This document shows positions 9,249 through 22,200 of a stretch of DNA of 64,000 bases, one piece after another. A model generated the notes under the pieces. It was not told where the DNA came from, did not search any database, and worked only from the letters and a program-made list of their open reading frames with translations. The number at the start of each line of letters is the position of its first letter. The stretch's first letter is position 1. Source of the DNA: Calamus simplicifolius (taxonomy: Eukaryota > Streptophyta > Magnoliopsida > Arecales > Arecaceae); assembly GCA_900491605.1 (NCBI GenBank), contig UESW01003828.1:196811-260810 (forward strand), read 5' to 3'. The position numbers and the translations under genes were made by a program.

Positions 9249-11426
9249 TGATGAGAATTTTGGATGCTTGGAGGTATATTTTTCAAAAAAAAGTAATTAT
9301 TTTAAAAATAAACATCATCAAAAACTTTAATTTTTAAGATCATCTTTATGCAGTTCAAAAAGTAAATCAATTAAAATATAAAATAAATAATTAAAAAATA
9401 CCTGGATTGCTAAATCCAATAATCTCGAAAAGAAACATAAGTATATGCCCTCCAAAGATGATCCACACGAGAATCGATTCAAAGAAGTACTCCTATTTGC
9501 TTGCTAGAACCTTCCTGACAGCCTTTTGATCATATGCAGCCTTTAATATCTCTTTGGACTTTCTTTTCTTCAAAAGCTTTCCAAAAGCTTTTCAATAAGC
9601 CTCTACTCACTCTAATAGCCTTCCTCTATCTCGGCTTAGGGCCTTGTCTTAATATAATAGTGATATTAAGACAAGGGAAGAAGAACAAGGGAGAAGGAGG
9701 GCTTACAGGCTCTCTGTTTTTATTTCTTTTTGTTCACATAATACCTTCTGCCACCCCCCTTAAATAGAAACGAAGGGGCAGCAACCAGAGGCGTCAAATG
9801 GAGAGAAAGGGCGTCATCCAAGGGACATGAAGACGGAGGAAGATGCTTTACGTGAGGAGCGCTCCACTCCGAGTGGATGCCAAGGGTCCAAGGGGTCTTC
9901 GGTTCAAACCCCCACAAGCCCATATTAAACATTTAATTAATTAAATTATTTTATTAATAAATTTAAATAATATTTAATAAATTAAACTCATTTAAATTTA
10001 AAATAAAATAGTTCGAAAAGAGACTAAGGCCCCGAGTCAACCCAGACTTCAATCCAAACTAACCAAATCAGGCTGAAATTCGAATCCAATTCGAATTTGA
10101 TTATCATAAAAATCTAGAAAAATCCCATAAATTCATATTAAACTCTAGATAGGTTTTCCAACACGTTACTAATGTTATTTTAAGTCCAACTTAAATTTAT
10201 TAGCCCAATCAGTAAGCAAATGGACCTAAACAGATTAAGTCAGGAGCTCGGGTTAGCCCACATATGCTAGTATACGATCTTGGCCAACAAATTAGGATCC
10301 AAAAATCCTAATAAAAATATTTTTAACTTATTCAATCAATTTTCTATTGTGTGTGACCCTCTGGGTTCCTCATCTAGCTAACATTAGGTTTTTGGTTTAG
10401 CCCGGTTATGTATTCGACTATTTGAACAGGTCAAATCGGGCTAACTTAAACTGTCAATCTGGACCAACTTTCAAATTAACTTATGAAATCAATCTAATTG
10501 ATTCATAAAAACCTACAAGATAAGATTGATGTCTAATAACGTGTCATGCCTACCCTAAGAAATTTGGTTAAAATTACCAAAATACCTTTTAGTGGCAAGT
10601 TACTATATAATGCAATCCTTCAATATTTCTTTATCCCGATTAAATGATGGGCATGAATAAATGTCAAACCCTCACACTTAATCCATTTGAACCTCTAATC
10701 ATTAATAAAGACTCAACCGATATAAATTAGAAAACCTTTTCTAATTTCATCATACTTTGATCAAAGATTTTTGAGTCAACATTTGATGAGATTACTTGGG
10801 ATAAATACTCCTCTTACTAGGAGTTATTGATTCCTTGTTGACCTACTCATTATCTTCATACACAATCCTCCATATCCAACATCACCCCGTACATGACTTT
10901 TTGTTATGAATGAATATGAGCCAAAATATGGATTCATGTGCATAAGATACTATTGTGGTCTTAAGTCTAAGGATTACTTGCACAACTCCCACTTAGAGAA
11001 TAATCTATTATGGCAAGTAAAACTTTCATTTGATGTTCTTATGTCGGATCAATTCAATGAACTCATAACCTAATGAGCACCCACATTTTTGTTTTAGTAT
11101 CCCTACACAAGTGGTCATGAGACCAACCACCCTCACAATCAAGCATATATAAGATGTGCTAGTCTAATTGGATTCATCGATCCCCAAATCGATGATCCTA
11201 TGACTAGAAATATTCTAGATTAGGGTTTATAGGTTTTAGGTCTCACTATTATTTCTGTAACCCTAAAAATATTACCCTATTCTATGGGGTTCATTATAAA
11301 AAATATAAGACATAGCATATGATGAAATATAAAATTGCCTTTATTATCATTCTTGAGTTGAGATAAATTATAAATTTTGCCACTGATACAACAACTGTGA
11401 TTGGCTTTCAGGGCACAATTCTTTCA
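9249..11426 (-). repeat. Copia 3' LTR (left copy)
   Basis: A 2,178-bp LTR that begins TGATGAGAATTTTGG on the plus strand and ends in CTTTCA. It aligns along its whole length with 24719-26849, with scattered substitutions and a deletion of about 80 bp in the right copy near 26222. It holds a perfect 14-bp inverted repeat (9642-9676), also present in the other copy. The open frames inside are not genes. Confidence 0.92.
9642..9676. repeat. Perfect 14-bp hairpin in the copia LTR
   Basis: CCTTGTCTTAATAT (9642-9655) and its exact inverse ATATTAAGACAAGG (9663-9676) are separated by 7 bases. The same hairpin is in the other LTR at 25116-25150, with only a loop change. It may act in transcript termination or RNA structure; that is inference. 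Confidence 0.9.
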
Positions 11427-11440
11427 GTCTTGCCCTTGCA

Positions 11441-11775
11441 CTAAAGCCAATCACACTTGTATTTAATACCCATACAATCAAGATGGCGATCTAACTGTTG
11501 TAGTGGAAGGGCCTTAGTGAATGGGTCTGCTATGTTGTTCTTCGTTTCAATTCGTTCTATCACCACATCATGTCTTTCAATGATGTCTCGAACGAGGTGA
11601 AAGCATCTCAGGATGTGCTTGGATTATGGTGAGACCTTGGTTCCTTCGCTTGTACCACAACTCCATTGTTATCGCAATATAATGGCACCACCTGTTGTAT
11701 AGTAGGAACTACATTCAATTCGGTGAACTTCTTCATCTAGATAGCTTCCTTATCAGCTTCGCAAAACCATATCTA
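11441..11775 (-). pseudogene. Copia RNase H C-terminus, broken
   Basis: End of the copia polyprotein. The readable text is EADKEAI, then MKKFTELNVVP, LYCDNNGVVVQAKEPRSH, then in another frame ERHDVVIERIETKNNIADPFT and KALPLQQLDRHLDCMGIKYK, ending at a stop at 11441-11443. CDNNGVV and NNIADPFTK are typical of copia RNase H. The sequence joins directly to the post-integrase linker, so reverse transcriptase and most of RNase H were deleted. It lies just inside the 3' LTR. Confidence 0.85.
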
Positions 11776-12203
11776 AGGGGTGCTTCCCGCATTCTTTCTG
11801 ACCTACGAAGAGGAGGTGTATGTTGTGGTTGTACCTGATCAATTTGTACTTTTGGTTGAGAAACTTGAGCTTGTTTATCTTGAATTTCACCCAATTCGAT
11901 TATTCTGCCATTACCTTCTTTTTGAATAAATTTCTTTTTCAAGAAGACAGCATGCCTACTAATAAATACTTTTTGTTCAGTATGATGATAGAAAAGGTAT
12001 CCAATACCCTTTTGAGAATAAAGGATGAACCTACATTTTTCAGCCCTAGCATTTAGCTTATGTACAAATTCCTTTTTAACATAAGCTGGGCAACCCCAAA
12101 TTTTAAGATGTTTAAGACTTGGCTTAGTTTCATAATTCATATGGAGTACTAGGAACTGATTTTAATGGTACCCTATTCATTGCAGTTTCTAGATACTGGA
12201 AGA
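11733..12203 (-). pseudogene. Copia integrase C-terminal half, left of the nested element
   Basis: Continuation of the copia integrase after the Tekay insertion. It reads DLPVS, ETAMNRVPLKSVPSTPYELW, YETKPSLKHLKIWGCPAYVK, FILYSQKGIGYLFYH and PLRRSERMREAPLRYGFA. A block normally spelled FWGYAL is missing between DLPVS and ETA. The SERMREAPLRYGF end is where a copia reverse transcriptase normally follows; here the frame runs into RNase H remnants. Confidence 0.86.
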
Positions 12204-12208
12204 TCCGT

Positions 12209-14270
12209 TGTAACGCCCGCAATTAAGTTGGCATTACTAACCTGATCGAGAGGGTTTTGAGGAAAAAAAAACTCTTCCTCTCCTTCCCTACGGTTGTCTC
12301 TTCTCTTCTCGCCTTCGTCTCCTCATAGGCTAATCCAAAGCCAGGTAATCTCCACCCTTTTTCTTTATTTTATATTTTAAATTATTAGTAGATCTGAGAG
12401 GGGGAGATGGCAGCGTCGCCGAGCGGTGCCGGTGCATGGAGAGGGCCGTCGGATGGCCCTCTCCTATTACGGAAGCCAAACTGGCTCCTATGTTTGGTTC
12501 GGGCTCAACGGCATGCTCATCGGCTCGCCGGGCAGTGTTCGTGCACTGTCCGGTGGGGTTTGGTTGGTCGTGCCATTGCTTAGGGAGAAGGAGCAGGAGA
12601 TGGTGACTCTATTTTGAATCTGGGAATAGAGTATCAAGAGAAAGAAATAATAATAATAAATAAGGAAAAGGAAAAAAAATGAGAAAGGAAGACAGCCGTC
12701 GATGGTTGCCAGTGCTGGGGCAACCGGCGGTAGCTGACTGGTCAGTCGTGCAACCCACGAGCACAATGACGGTGCTCGTGGGAGAAAAACAAGGAAGAGA
12801 GAGGAGGGTGAATGGGCTGGCTTGGGTCAGCTCATTTAACCTAATGGACCCAATTTTTTGGAGCCCAAATCGGGCTTCGCCCAATGTATAAAAATAGGGT
12901 TTGGATTAGCTTTGATCCTAGTTTGTTAGAAAATTTTTGTTTCCTCCTTTAAAATAATGAACATGAAGATATTTGAGCCCCAAGTTGGGCCCAGGATAAG
13001 ACTTGATAGCTTAATTGAGTCTATTTTAACCTTATAGATTTTAAAAATTAAAATATAAAATATTGTGTTGTAGATGTCAGAAGCTTAAAAAATTGATTTG
13101 GATGTGTGGATTAGCGATAGAAGGTAAGTAAGCCATTTATCATGAGTAATGTAGCAAATTATTGAATTATGCAATTTCTGAATAAAATATTTGTACATGA
13201 TATATATATTTTTGTATATGCTACTATCATGCAAATGAATTTTGATACATTATTTTATTCATTTGAAAGTTTAATAATGATATTTTAAATTTTAGATAAA
13301 TTTCATATAATTAATAAAATAAATCAATCAATCAAAATCATAAATAAATAAATAATGATAGCAATAGTAGTAGGAATAATAATACATGTGAAGATAATAT
13401 AAATAATAAATTAATATTGCTTATGTAAAATAAATAGTCATTATACTTATTCAGATCATAAATTAGTAAAATATTAGAATTTTTAATATTATTAATATAG
13501 AGAATATGATATGAATATGTGCATATATTAGGTTAACCTAAAGAATTTTATGGATAACATTTGTATAACAAAGGAAAAGAAGCTCTAAAAAGAAAATATG
13601 TTACCCACGGTCCACTATGATGTGATTATATGATATGATTTTGATATCGGGACTCACCTCCATGGGAGATATATGTGGAGGATACATCCTATATGTGGTA
13701 TTCTATTTTGGCCCTATCACATGGATATATGTGGACATAGTTTGTGACCGTGGTGTATTTGTAATAAGATGAAATATAATATGATGATTTGAAAACTTAT
13801 AACTAAAATCTTGAGTCATGATATACATTATGATTTCAATGAATTTTAAGAATATAAGTAACATCAGATGGTAAGATGATATGAAAGTTTTGACATATGA
13901 AAGTTTTGACATATCAAGATAAGTAAATCAAGATATGTTATATTCTTAAAGTTATATGATATGTTTTATATTAGGCTTACTTATTGAGTGTAAACTCATT
14001 AAACTCTTGTTGACATTTTTCAGAGCTAAAGAAATGAAGAAGGACATGATTAGATTGAAGTTTCTGTCAGCCTAACTTAAATGAAATTTATATTCTCTTG
14101 TATCTTTGACATCTTTGGTTTGGAATTTGTAATAAGAATATTGGTACTTTTGATGTCATAATAGTAATTGACTTTTTGTTGACAATCATTTCTGTTATTG
14201 AATGCCTTGCATGTTTAACATGTGGTGGGTTATCACTTTCTGGATCCACCTTTGGATTCGGGGTGTGACA
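12209..14270 (+). repeat. Tekay 5' LTR
   Basis: A 2,062-bp LTR. Its first 700 bp are GC-richer and contain several open frames on both strands that are not genes; the rest is AT-rich. It has one copy of the TGTGGTATTCTRTT unit (about 13695) where the 3' LTR has three. Overall similarity to 19284-21462 is high by eye, with many small differences. Confidence 0.92.
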
Positions 14271-14797
14271 ATTATAGTGGTATCAGAGCCTGGTTTGACC
14301 TTAAGGATAAAACTCAGGATTAGTCCTAGTCAAGAGATTAAGATGACTTGGGAGAGATAATGACCTTACATAAACAGTAAATAAATTGTTGTGAAAGCAT
14401 GAGATTAATGATTTAACTTGTGAAATGCAAAGAAATGATTGAAATGTGAATAGCAGGAAATTATAGAAATAGCTCATCGCACAAGGAGTCAACGTAATGG
14501 TGATGGGTCTTAAGCTAGCGAAACAAACTAGCGCAGAGGTCCAAATATTTCTGGAGAATCTAACTCTGTAGAACCGACAGGAAATGCTCAAGCAAACTTT
14601 TAGGTTAAAATATTGCGGGCTCTTTCTGGAGTTGTGCAAGTAGTGCAGACCACGCAACAACAACAACAGCAAGGTTCACCTGCATAGCAAGCTCAGCCTA
14701 TCCAGCAAGATCAACTTGTTCAGTAAAGTCAGCCTACACATCAGGGTCTACCTAACCCACAGGGTCCGCCTATCCAGTCAGATCACCAATCTCAGCC

Positions 14798-15751
14798 TTG
14801 GCAAGGGGGGCCAGAAGTTTTTCTAAATTTAAAGGGTTAGCCCCTGCCCCTTTCACCGGCTCTACCGATCCTATCGATGCTGAGAAATGGATAGTAGAAA
14901 TGGAAAAAGCATTTAATGTTTATGGCAACCAAGGAGAAGAAAGAATCAGATTTACCACCTATCTTCTTCAAGGCGAGGCCTATGATTGGTGGCTACTATA
15001 GGAGAGCAGGTTAAATGGTAGGATTCCTCCTTGGGATGAGTTCAAGGAGATTTTTTTTAACAAGTATTTTTCCAAGAGTGTTAGGGGCCAAATGAAGTCT
15101 GAATTCATCAAATTGGAACAAAAGAATATGACTATAGATCAATATGAAGCTGAGTTTACCATATTGGCCCGCTTCGCCCCTACTATGGTAGCAACTGAAG
15201 AGGCTAAGATCCGTAGGTTTATTGAAGGATTAAGGACCAGATTGAGGCAAGCTGTGAATGCTTTTAAACTTTCTTCCTATGCTGCAGTTGTCAATAAAAC
15301 CCTGGTGATAGAAAGAGAATTGAATGAGGTGCAGCGGGAAAGGGATCAGCAAATGAAGAGGAAGAGGCCCTTTTCTGGTCAGGATTCTGGATAGCCAAAG
15401 AAAGGAGGTTCAAAACAAGCTTCCTCTGGCTAGAAGGGTAATGAAGCCCAATGCCCTTATTGTGGGAATTACCACTCAGGCAAGGACTACTGCAGAGTAA
15501 CTAGTGCCTACTTTATTTGTGGCAAAATGGATCATAGAATCGCCACTTGTCCATTCAAGAACGATCGGCGACCTCCTTTAGATCAAGGGAGATATCTGCA
15601 GCAACCCAGGACTCAGGGAAGGGTCTATAGCCTTACACAACAAGATGTTGCTGCCTCTAACTCGGTGGTGACAGGTATGTCTATTAATTTAAGATTTATA
15701 AGTTATAGCATTCATATCTTGTGTAGTACATTGATCTTAAATGACAGATAA
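14798..15751 (+). pseudogene. Tekay gag with two zinc knuckles, broken
   Basis: Capsid-precursor gene of the nested element. The core begins near 14798: FKGLAPAPFTGSTDPIDAEK, then WIVEMEKAFNV, FTTYLLQGEAYDWW, a stop at 14999, then WDEFKEIFFNKYF, MTIDQYEAEFTILARFAP and FIEGLRTRLRQAV. Zinc-knuckle motifs follow near 15450-15550 (CPYCGNYHSGKDYC and CGKMDHRIATC), the first diverged. Stops at 14999 and near 15392 break it. Confidence 0.88.
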
Positions 15752-15816
15752 GATAGATGAATATTATAATTAAAGTTTATGACATCTTAGGAAGGTTCAA
15801 ATTTTTATGATCAGTT

Positions 15817-18800
15817 ATGATAAAAGTAGCTAACTCTTTTGCTCGCTCCTTAATAGATTCGGGTGCTACACACTCATTCATATCTAAAGACTTCACTATC
15901 AAGAATGCATCTTTGACACCAGTGCCACTACAGCTAGAGTTGAATATTTCTCTTCCCAATAGGGATGTGCTAGTGGTAGATTCAGTATATAAATCTTGCC
16001 TAGTAAAAATTGAGGATAAAGATTTGGAAGCATATTTGCTAGTTCTTCCATTGAAAGATTTTGATGTAATTCTAGGAATGGATTGGTTGGCCTCCTACCA
16101 TGCTTCAGTAGACTGTTTCAGAAAAAAGGTAATTTTTAAAATTTCAAATTAATCTGAATTCAATTTTACCAAAAGCCAAGAGAGTCTTCCTTCAATGTTG
16201 GTATCAGCTTTGCAAGCTGGGAGATATCTAAAGAAAAGTTGTCATGGGTTTCTTGCTGTGGTCAAGGATCTTCAGCAGGAAGTAATTAAACTAGAAAATA
16301 TTCCAGTGGGTCAGGAATTTCCTAATGTCTTTCCTAAGAAATTGATTGAATTACCCCCAGAACAGAATGTTGAGTTCACTATTGATCTGGCCCCTGGCAC
16401 TGAATCTATATCTAAGGCTCCTTACCGCATAGCCCCAGCTGAACTAAAGGAGCTGAAGAGTCAATTGCAGGAGCTTCTGGATTGGGGATTCATCAGACCC
16501 AGTGTTTCTCCTTAGGGTGCCCCAGTGTTGTTTGTTAAGAAAAAGGATGGCAGTCTTCGGCTCTGCATTGATTATCGAAAAATTAATAAGGTGATAGTGC
16601 GGAACAAGTACCCTTAGTCGATGATTAATAATCTGTTTGATCAACTCCAAGGAGCTCAAGTATTCTCAAAGATTGATCTCCGGTCAGGGTATCATCAACT
16701 TAAGATTAAGGCTGGGGATGTGCCCAAAACTGCATTCAGAACTAGATATAGCCATTATGAGTTCTTGGTAATGCCGTTTGGATTGACAAATGCCTTGGCA
16801 GCATTCATAGACCTGATGAACAGGGTCTTTAAACCATACTTGGACCAGTTTGTAGTAGTCTTTATTGAAAACAATCTAGCGTATTCGAGAAGTCAGAAGG
16901 AGCATGAAGACCACCTGAGGATTGTTCTGCAGACTCTTCAGAAGAATAAATTGTATGCCAAGCTACAAAAATGTGACTTTTGGATGAACCAAGTGTCTTT
17001 CTTGAGTCATGTGATATCTAGAGATAGCATATCTGTGGATCAAAGAAGATTGAGGGTATTGTGAACTGGAGTTGACCTTCTAATATGTCTGAAATCAGGA
17101 GCTTTCTAGGGCTAACTAGGTATTATCGCAGGTTCGTTGAGGACTTCTCTTGCATTGCTCTACCTTTGACCGCTTAACCCAAAAGCAAGTAAAGTTTGAA
17201 TGGACTGAGGATTGTGAGAGAAGTTTTCAGGAGCTCAAGCAACGTTTGGTATCAGCTCCTATCCTTACCCTTCCATCAGGATCTGGAGGGTTCACCTTGT
17301 TCACTATGCTGCTCAAAAAGTATTGGGATGTGTCCTAATGTATAATGGGAAGGTGATAGCTTATGCTTCTAGACAGTTGAAGCCTTATGAGCAGAACTAT
17401 CCTATCCATGATCTAGAATTAGCAACAGTAGTTTTTGCTTTAAAGATTTGGAGGCATTATCTGTATGGGGAGACTTGTGATGTATATACAGATCATCAAA
17501 GTTTGAAATACATCTTTTCGTAGAAGGAATTAAATTTGAGGTAGAGGAGGTGGTTGGAGTTGCTAAAGGATTATGATTTGAATCTACACTACCACCCAGA
17601 AAAAGCAAATGTAGTGGCGGATGCCTTGAGTAGAAAGTCCTCTTCTAAACTAGTATTCATGATTACTTCTCAACCTCACATCCAAAGGGATTTGGAGAAG
17701 CTAAAAGTTGAGCTGAGAGTATAGCGGTCTGATAGACAAATTGCAACGCTAGTACTTCAATCTACCTTGATTGATAGAATCAAATCCTTTCAAAAAGAAG
17801 ACTTAGAATTTCAAAGAATTAAGAAAGCTATGCAATATGAGGTTTAGAATAAATTTTACATAATGAAGGATGGATCTCTGAGGTTTAATGGGAGACTCTG
17901 TGTTCCAAATGTGGAGGAATTGAAGGCAGAAATTTTAAGGGAGGCTCACTACTCACCCCATATAGTGCACCCTGGTAGCACAAAAATGTACAGGGACTTG
18001 AGGGAACATTTTTGATGGAAAGGAATGAAAAAGGATATTGCTCTATATGTAGCCAAGTGCTTAATATATCAGTAGGTAAAGGCTGAGCATCAAAGACATG
18101 CTGGACCTCTTCAGTCTCTATTGATTCCTCAGTGAAAATGGGAGAATATCACTATGGATTTTGTCATAGGCCTGCCCAAAACTCCCAAGAGCAATGATGC
18201 AGTCTGGGTCATTGTGGATAGATTAACAAAATCAGCCAATTTCCTACCTTTTAGAGTTGGAGTCTCCGGTGAAAGATTGACCAGCATGTGCATAGACTAA
18301 ATTATGAGACTCCATGGAGTTCCTGTGTCTATTGTGTCAGATCGGGATACTAGATTTGTGTCCCAATTTTGAAAGAGTCTTCATAAGGCTCTAGGGACCA
18401 AACTAAATTTTAGCACAGCTTTTCACCCTCAGACAGATGGACAGTCTGAAAGAACTATCCAGATTTTGGAAGATATGTTGTGAGCTTGTGTGATGGACTT
18501 AAGGGGTGCTTGGGACAACCACTTACCCTTAGTGGAATTTGCCTATAATAACAGTTATCAAGCCAGCATTCAAATGGCTCCTTTTGAAGCTTTATATGGC
18601 AAAAAATGTAGATCTTCTCTATGTTGGGATGATGTTGGAGAAAGAAAGTTGTTAGGTCCTGAGCTAGTACAACAGATCGTAGAAAAAGTGCAGCTAATTA
18701 AAGAGCGGCTTCATACAAGTTGGAGATCATATATTCTTAATTAAAAGTATCACCAACCAAGGATGTGATGAGATTTAAAATTAGAGGCAAATTGAGTCCA

Positions 18801-19144
18801 CAATTCATAGGCCCTTGTAAAATCTTAAGCAGGGTTGGAAAAGTAGCCTACAGCTTGGCTTTGCCACCAGCACTCTCTGGGGTACATAATATATTCCATG
18901 TTTCCATGTTAAGGAAATATATTTCAGACCCCAGCCATGTGATAGAACTTGAACCAATTCAGCTTAAGAAATTTTGACCTATGAAGAACATCCTATGTGC
19001 ATCGTGAAACACAAGGATCAAGTCCTGAGATGGCATAGCATCCCTCATGTTAAAGTGCAATGGAGCAACCATACCGAGCGGGAAGCTACTTGGGAGCTTG
19101 AGGAAGAAATAAAAAGAAAATACCCCCACTTGTTTGTAACTTAA
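15817..19144 (+). pseudogene. Tekay pol (protease, RT, RNase H, integrase, chromodomain), dead
   Basis: Polyprotein of the nested chromovirus. Protease: SLIDSGATHSFIS near 15850, then DVILGMDWLASYHASVDC. RT: QEFPNVFPKKL, APYRIAPAELKELKSQL, FVKKKDGSLRLCIDYRK, KIDLRSGYHQLKI, VMPFGLTNA. The catalytic YVDD box is replaced by FIEN (near 16860), so even a restored frame would be inactive. RNase H: GCVLMYNGKVIAYASRQLK and CDVYTDHQSLKYIF. Integrase: HPGSTKMYRDL, ITMDFVIGLPKT, VSDRDTRFVSQF, FHPQTDGQSERT, then GPELVQQIVEKVQLIKERL. The end, from FIGPCKILSRVGKVAYSLAL to VQWSNHTEREATWELEEEI, is the Tekay/Del-type tail with its chromodomain, stopping at 19144. At least ten stops or frame changes are visible. 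Confidence 0.92.
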
Positions 19145-19283
19145 GTATATAAATGTAAAATGAATTAATGATCGTCTTTTCATCAAAGAAATTGGGAGCT
19201 TATATTTGTACTCTGAATGTTAGTTATGTGGGTGATTATTTAATAGCAATTTTGAGGATAAAATTATTTTAAGGGGAGAGAAG

Positions 19284-21462
19284 TGTAATGCCACAATTAA
19301 GTTGGCGTTACTAACCTGATCGAGAGGGTTTTGAGGAAAAAAAAACTCTTCCTCTCCTTCCCTCTGGTTGTCTCTACTCTTCTTGCCTTCGTCTCCTCAC
19401 TGGCTGATCCAAAGCCGGGTAATCTCCATCCTTTTTTATTTTATATTTTAAATTATTAGTAGATCTGAGAGGGGGAGATGGCAGCCTTGCCGAGCGGTGG
19501 TGGTGCTGGGAGAGGGCCGTCGGATGGCCTCCCCTGTTATGGAAGCCAAACCGGCTCCCATGTTTGATTCGGGCCCAGTGGCGTGCTTGCCGACTCGCCG
19601 GGCCCAGATCTGGGGCGGCAATCCCCATCGGTGTCTATGTGCCGTTCGATGGGGTTAATTTGGCTGGCCGGAGGAGGCCAACCATGCCATCTCTTAAGGA
19701 GAAGGAGCGGGAGACAGTGACTGTTTTGAATATGAGAATAGAGTATAAGTAGAAAGTAAAAATAATAATAATAAATAAGAAAAAGAAAAGAAAAGAAAAG
19801 AAGAAAGGGAGACAGCCACCGATGGTAGCCGGTGCTGGGGCGATCGGCGGCAGCCGACCGGTCGGCCGTGCAACCCATGAGCACAGTGATGGGTGCTCGT
19901 GGGAGAAAAACAATGAAGAGAGAGAGGGGTGCATGGGCTGGCTTGGGTTAGCTTATTGAACCCAGTTGGACCCAATTTTTTGGAGCCCAAATCGGGCTTC
20001 GCCCAATGTATAAAAATAGGGTTTGAATTAGCTTTGATCCTAGTTTGTTAAAAAAATGTTTTTTTTCATTTAAAATAATGAACATGAAGATATTCAAACC
20101 CCAAGTTGGGCCCAGGATAAGACTTGATAGCTTTATTGAGTCTATTTTAGCCTTACAGTTTTTAAAAATTAAAAATTAAAATATATGTTGTAGGTGTCAA
20201 AAGCTTGAAATTTTGATTTGAACATGTGGATTAGTGATAGAAGGTAAGTAAGTCATTTATCATGAGTAATATAGTAAATTATTGAATTATATAATTTCTG
20301 AATAAAATATTTATACATGATATATATTTTTTGTATCTGCTACTATCATGCAAATGAATTTTGATACATTATTTTATTCATCTAAAAGTTTGTTAATAAT
20401 ATTTTAAATTTTAGATAAATTTTATATAATTAATAAAATCAATCAATCAATCAAAATCATAAATAAATAAATAATGATAGTAATAGTAGTAGAAATAATA
20501 CACGTGAAGATAATATAAATAATAAATTAATATCGCTTATGTAAAATAAATAATCATTATACATATTCAAATCATAAATTAGTAAAAATATTAGATTTTT
20601 TAATATTATTAATATAGAAAATACGATATGAATATGTGCATATGTTAGGTTAACCTAAAGAATTTTATGGTTAATATTTGTATAATAAAGAAAAATAAGT
20701 TCTAAAAAAAAATATGTTACCCGCGGTCTACTATGATGTGATTATGTAATATGATTTCTGATACTGGGATCTACCTTCATAGGGAATATATGTGGAGGAT
20801 ACACCCTATATGTGGTATTCTGTTATGACCCTCACCCATAGGAATTATATATCGTATTCTGTTCTGGCCCTCACCCACAGTGATTGTATGTGGTGTTCTG
20901 TTATGACCCTATCACAGGGATATACATGGATATAGTTTGTGACCATGATCTATTTGTAATAAGATGAAATACGATATGATGATTTGAAAAACTTAGAACT
21001 AAAATATTGAGTCATGATATGTATTGTGATTTCAATGAATTTTAAGAATATAAGTAATATCAGATAGTAAGATGATATGAAAGTTTTGATATATGAAAGT
21101 TTTGATATATGAAGGTAAGTAAATCAAGACATGTTATATTCTTAAAGTTATATGATATGTTTTATGTTAGACTTACTTATTGAGTGTAAACTCATTAAAC
21201 TCCTGTTGACATTTTTCAGAGCCAAAGAAATGAAGGACATGATTAAATTGAAGTTTCTGTCAGCCTAACTTAAATGTAATTTATGTTCTCTTGTATCTTG
21301 GACATCTTTGGTTTGGAATTTTTAATAAGAATGTTGGTACTTTTGATGGCATAATAATAATTGACTTTTGGTTGATAATCATTTCTGTTATTGAATGCCT
21401 TGCATGTTTAACATGCGAGGGTTGCCACTTCCTGGATCCACCTTTGGATTCGGAGTGTGACA
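19284..21462 (+). repeat. Tekay 3' LTR
   Basis: A 2,179-bp partner of 12209-14270. It is about 117 bp longer, mostly because a short unit around 20810-20935 (TGTGGTATTCTGTTATGACC and variants) is present about three times rather than once. It ends GTGTGACA at 21462, directly against the copia integrase codons. Confidence 0.92.
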
Positions 21463-22200
21463 CCCGTGAAGCACATCATGGACCGTACCATATCAAACAA
21501 TGAACAGTTCCTCCTTTCTGCTACACCATTTAATTGTGGTGTATATGAAGATGTCCATTCAGAGATAATACCATTATCCTTAAGATGATTAAGAAACTCG
21601 CTGGATAAGTATTCACCTCTTCGATCAGATCGAAGAATTTTAATACCTTTTCTAGTTTGTTTCTCAACCATATTTTGATACTTTTTAAACTTTTTAAAGG
21701 CTTCAAATTTATGTTTTATAAGATACGCATATCTGAACCTTGATAGATCATCTATAAATGTGATGAAATAAGAGTATCCTCCTATAGCTTGAGTTGACAT
21801 GGATCCACATACATCCATGTCCAGTAAATGGAGACTTGGTCATTTTTTTCATGAGGCAAGATTCATAAGTTCCTAATAATTGAAAATCATAAGGTCCAAA
21901 GAAATCTTCTTTGTATAACTTGTTAATCCTTGACTCACTTATATGACCTAATCGACAATGCCAAAGGAATATTTCATTAGTATCATCTCTATTTCTCCTT
22001 TTGTTTTCTACAAGCAACACATTATCATTGAGTGATAGAGTTAAAAGACCATTCATAATTTTTTTCATTTCAAAGAAGTCATTTGAATAAGATATAGAGC
22101 ATCCATTGCTCTCAACTTTTATTTCATAACCTTGTTTTAATAACAACGATACAGAAATAATATTTTGACTATATTCGGAATAAAATAACAATCTTTTAAT
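21463..22200 (-). pseudogene. Copia integrase N-terminal half, right of the nested element
   Basis: GAG-pre-integrase and integrase core. It reads IFLWHCRLGHISESRINKL near 21950 (the zinc-binding H and following residues), then after a short frame change MDVCGSMSTQAIGGYSYFIT, FIDDLSRFRYAYL, ILRSDRRGEYLSSEFLNHL, SSYTPQLNGVAERRN and MVRSMMCFT, where the Tekay element interrupts. The D of FIDD and the catalytic-region E of NGVAERRN are present; the usual SDNGGE is SDRRGE. Confidence 0.88.

Larger units (their letters stand above)
12209..21462 (+). mobile_element. Ty3/Gypsy chromovirus, Tekay/Del type, nested in the copia integrase
   Basis: A complete-length plus-strand element with LTRs 12209-14270 and 19284-21462, both TGTAA to GTGTGACA. 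The primer site TGGTATCAGAGCC is at 14278-14290 and a purine tract AAGGGGAGAGAAG at 19271-19283. The flanking duplication is TCCGT/CCCGT (12204-12208 and 21463-21467, four of five matching). Internal order is gag, zinc knuckles, protease, RT, RNase H, integrase, chromodomain. Removing it rejoins the copia integrase reading MVRSMMCFT with DLPV. Numerous stops show it is dead. Confidence 0.93.

Noticed and set aside
9895..9915. GGTTCAAACCC resembling a pol III B-box or tRNA T-arm in the copia LTR
   Set aside because: No A-box at a suitable distance and no cloverleaf could be drawn; a short match of this kind is expected by chance.
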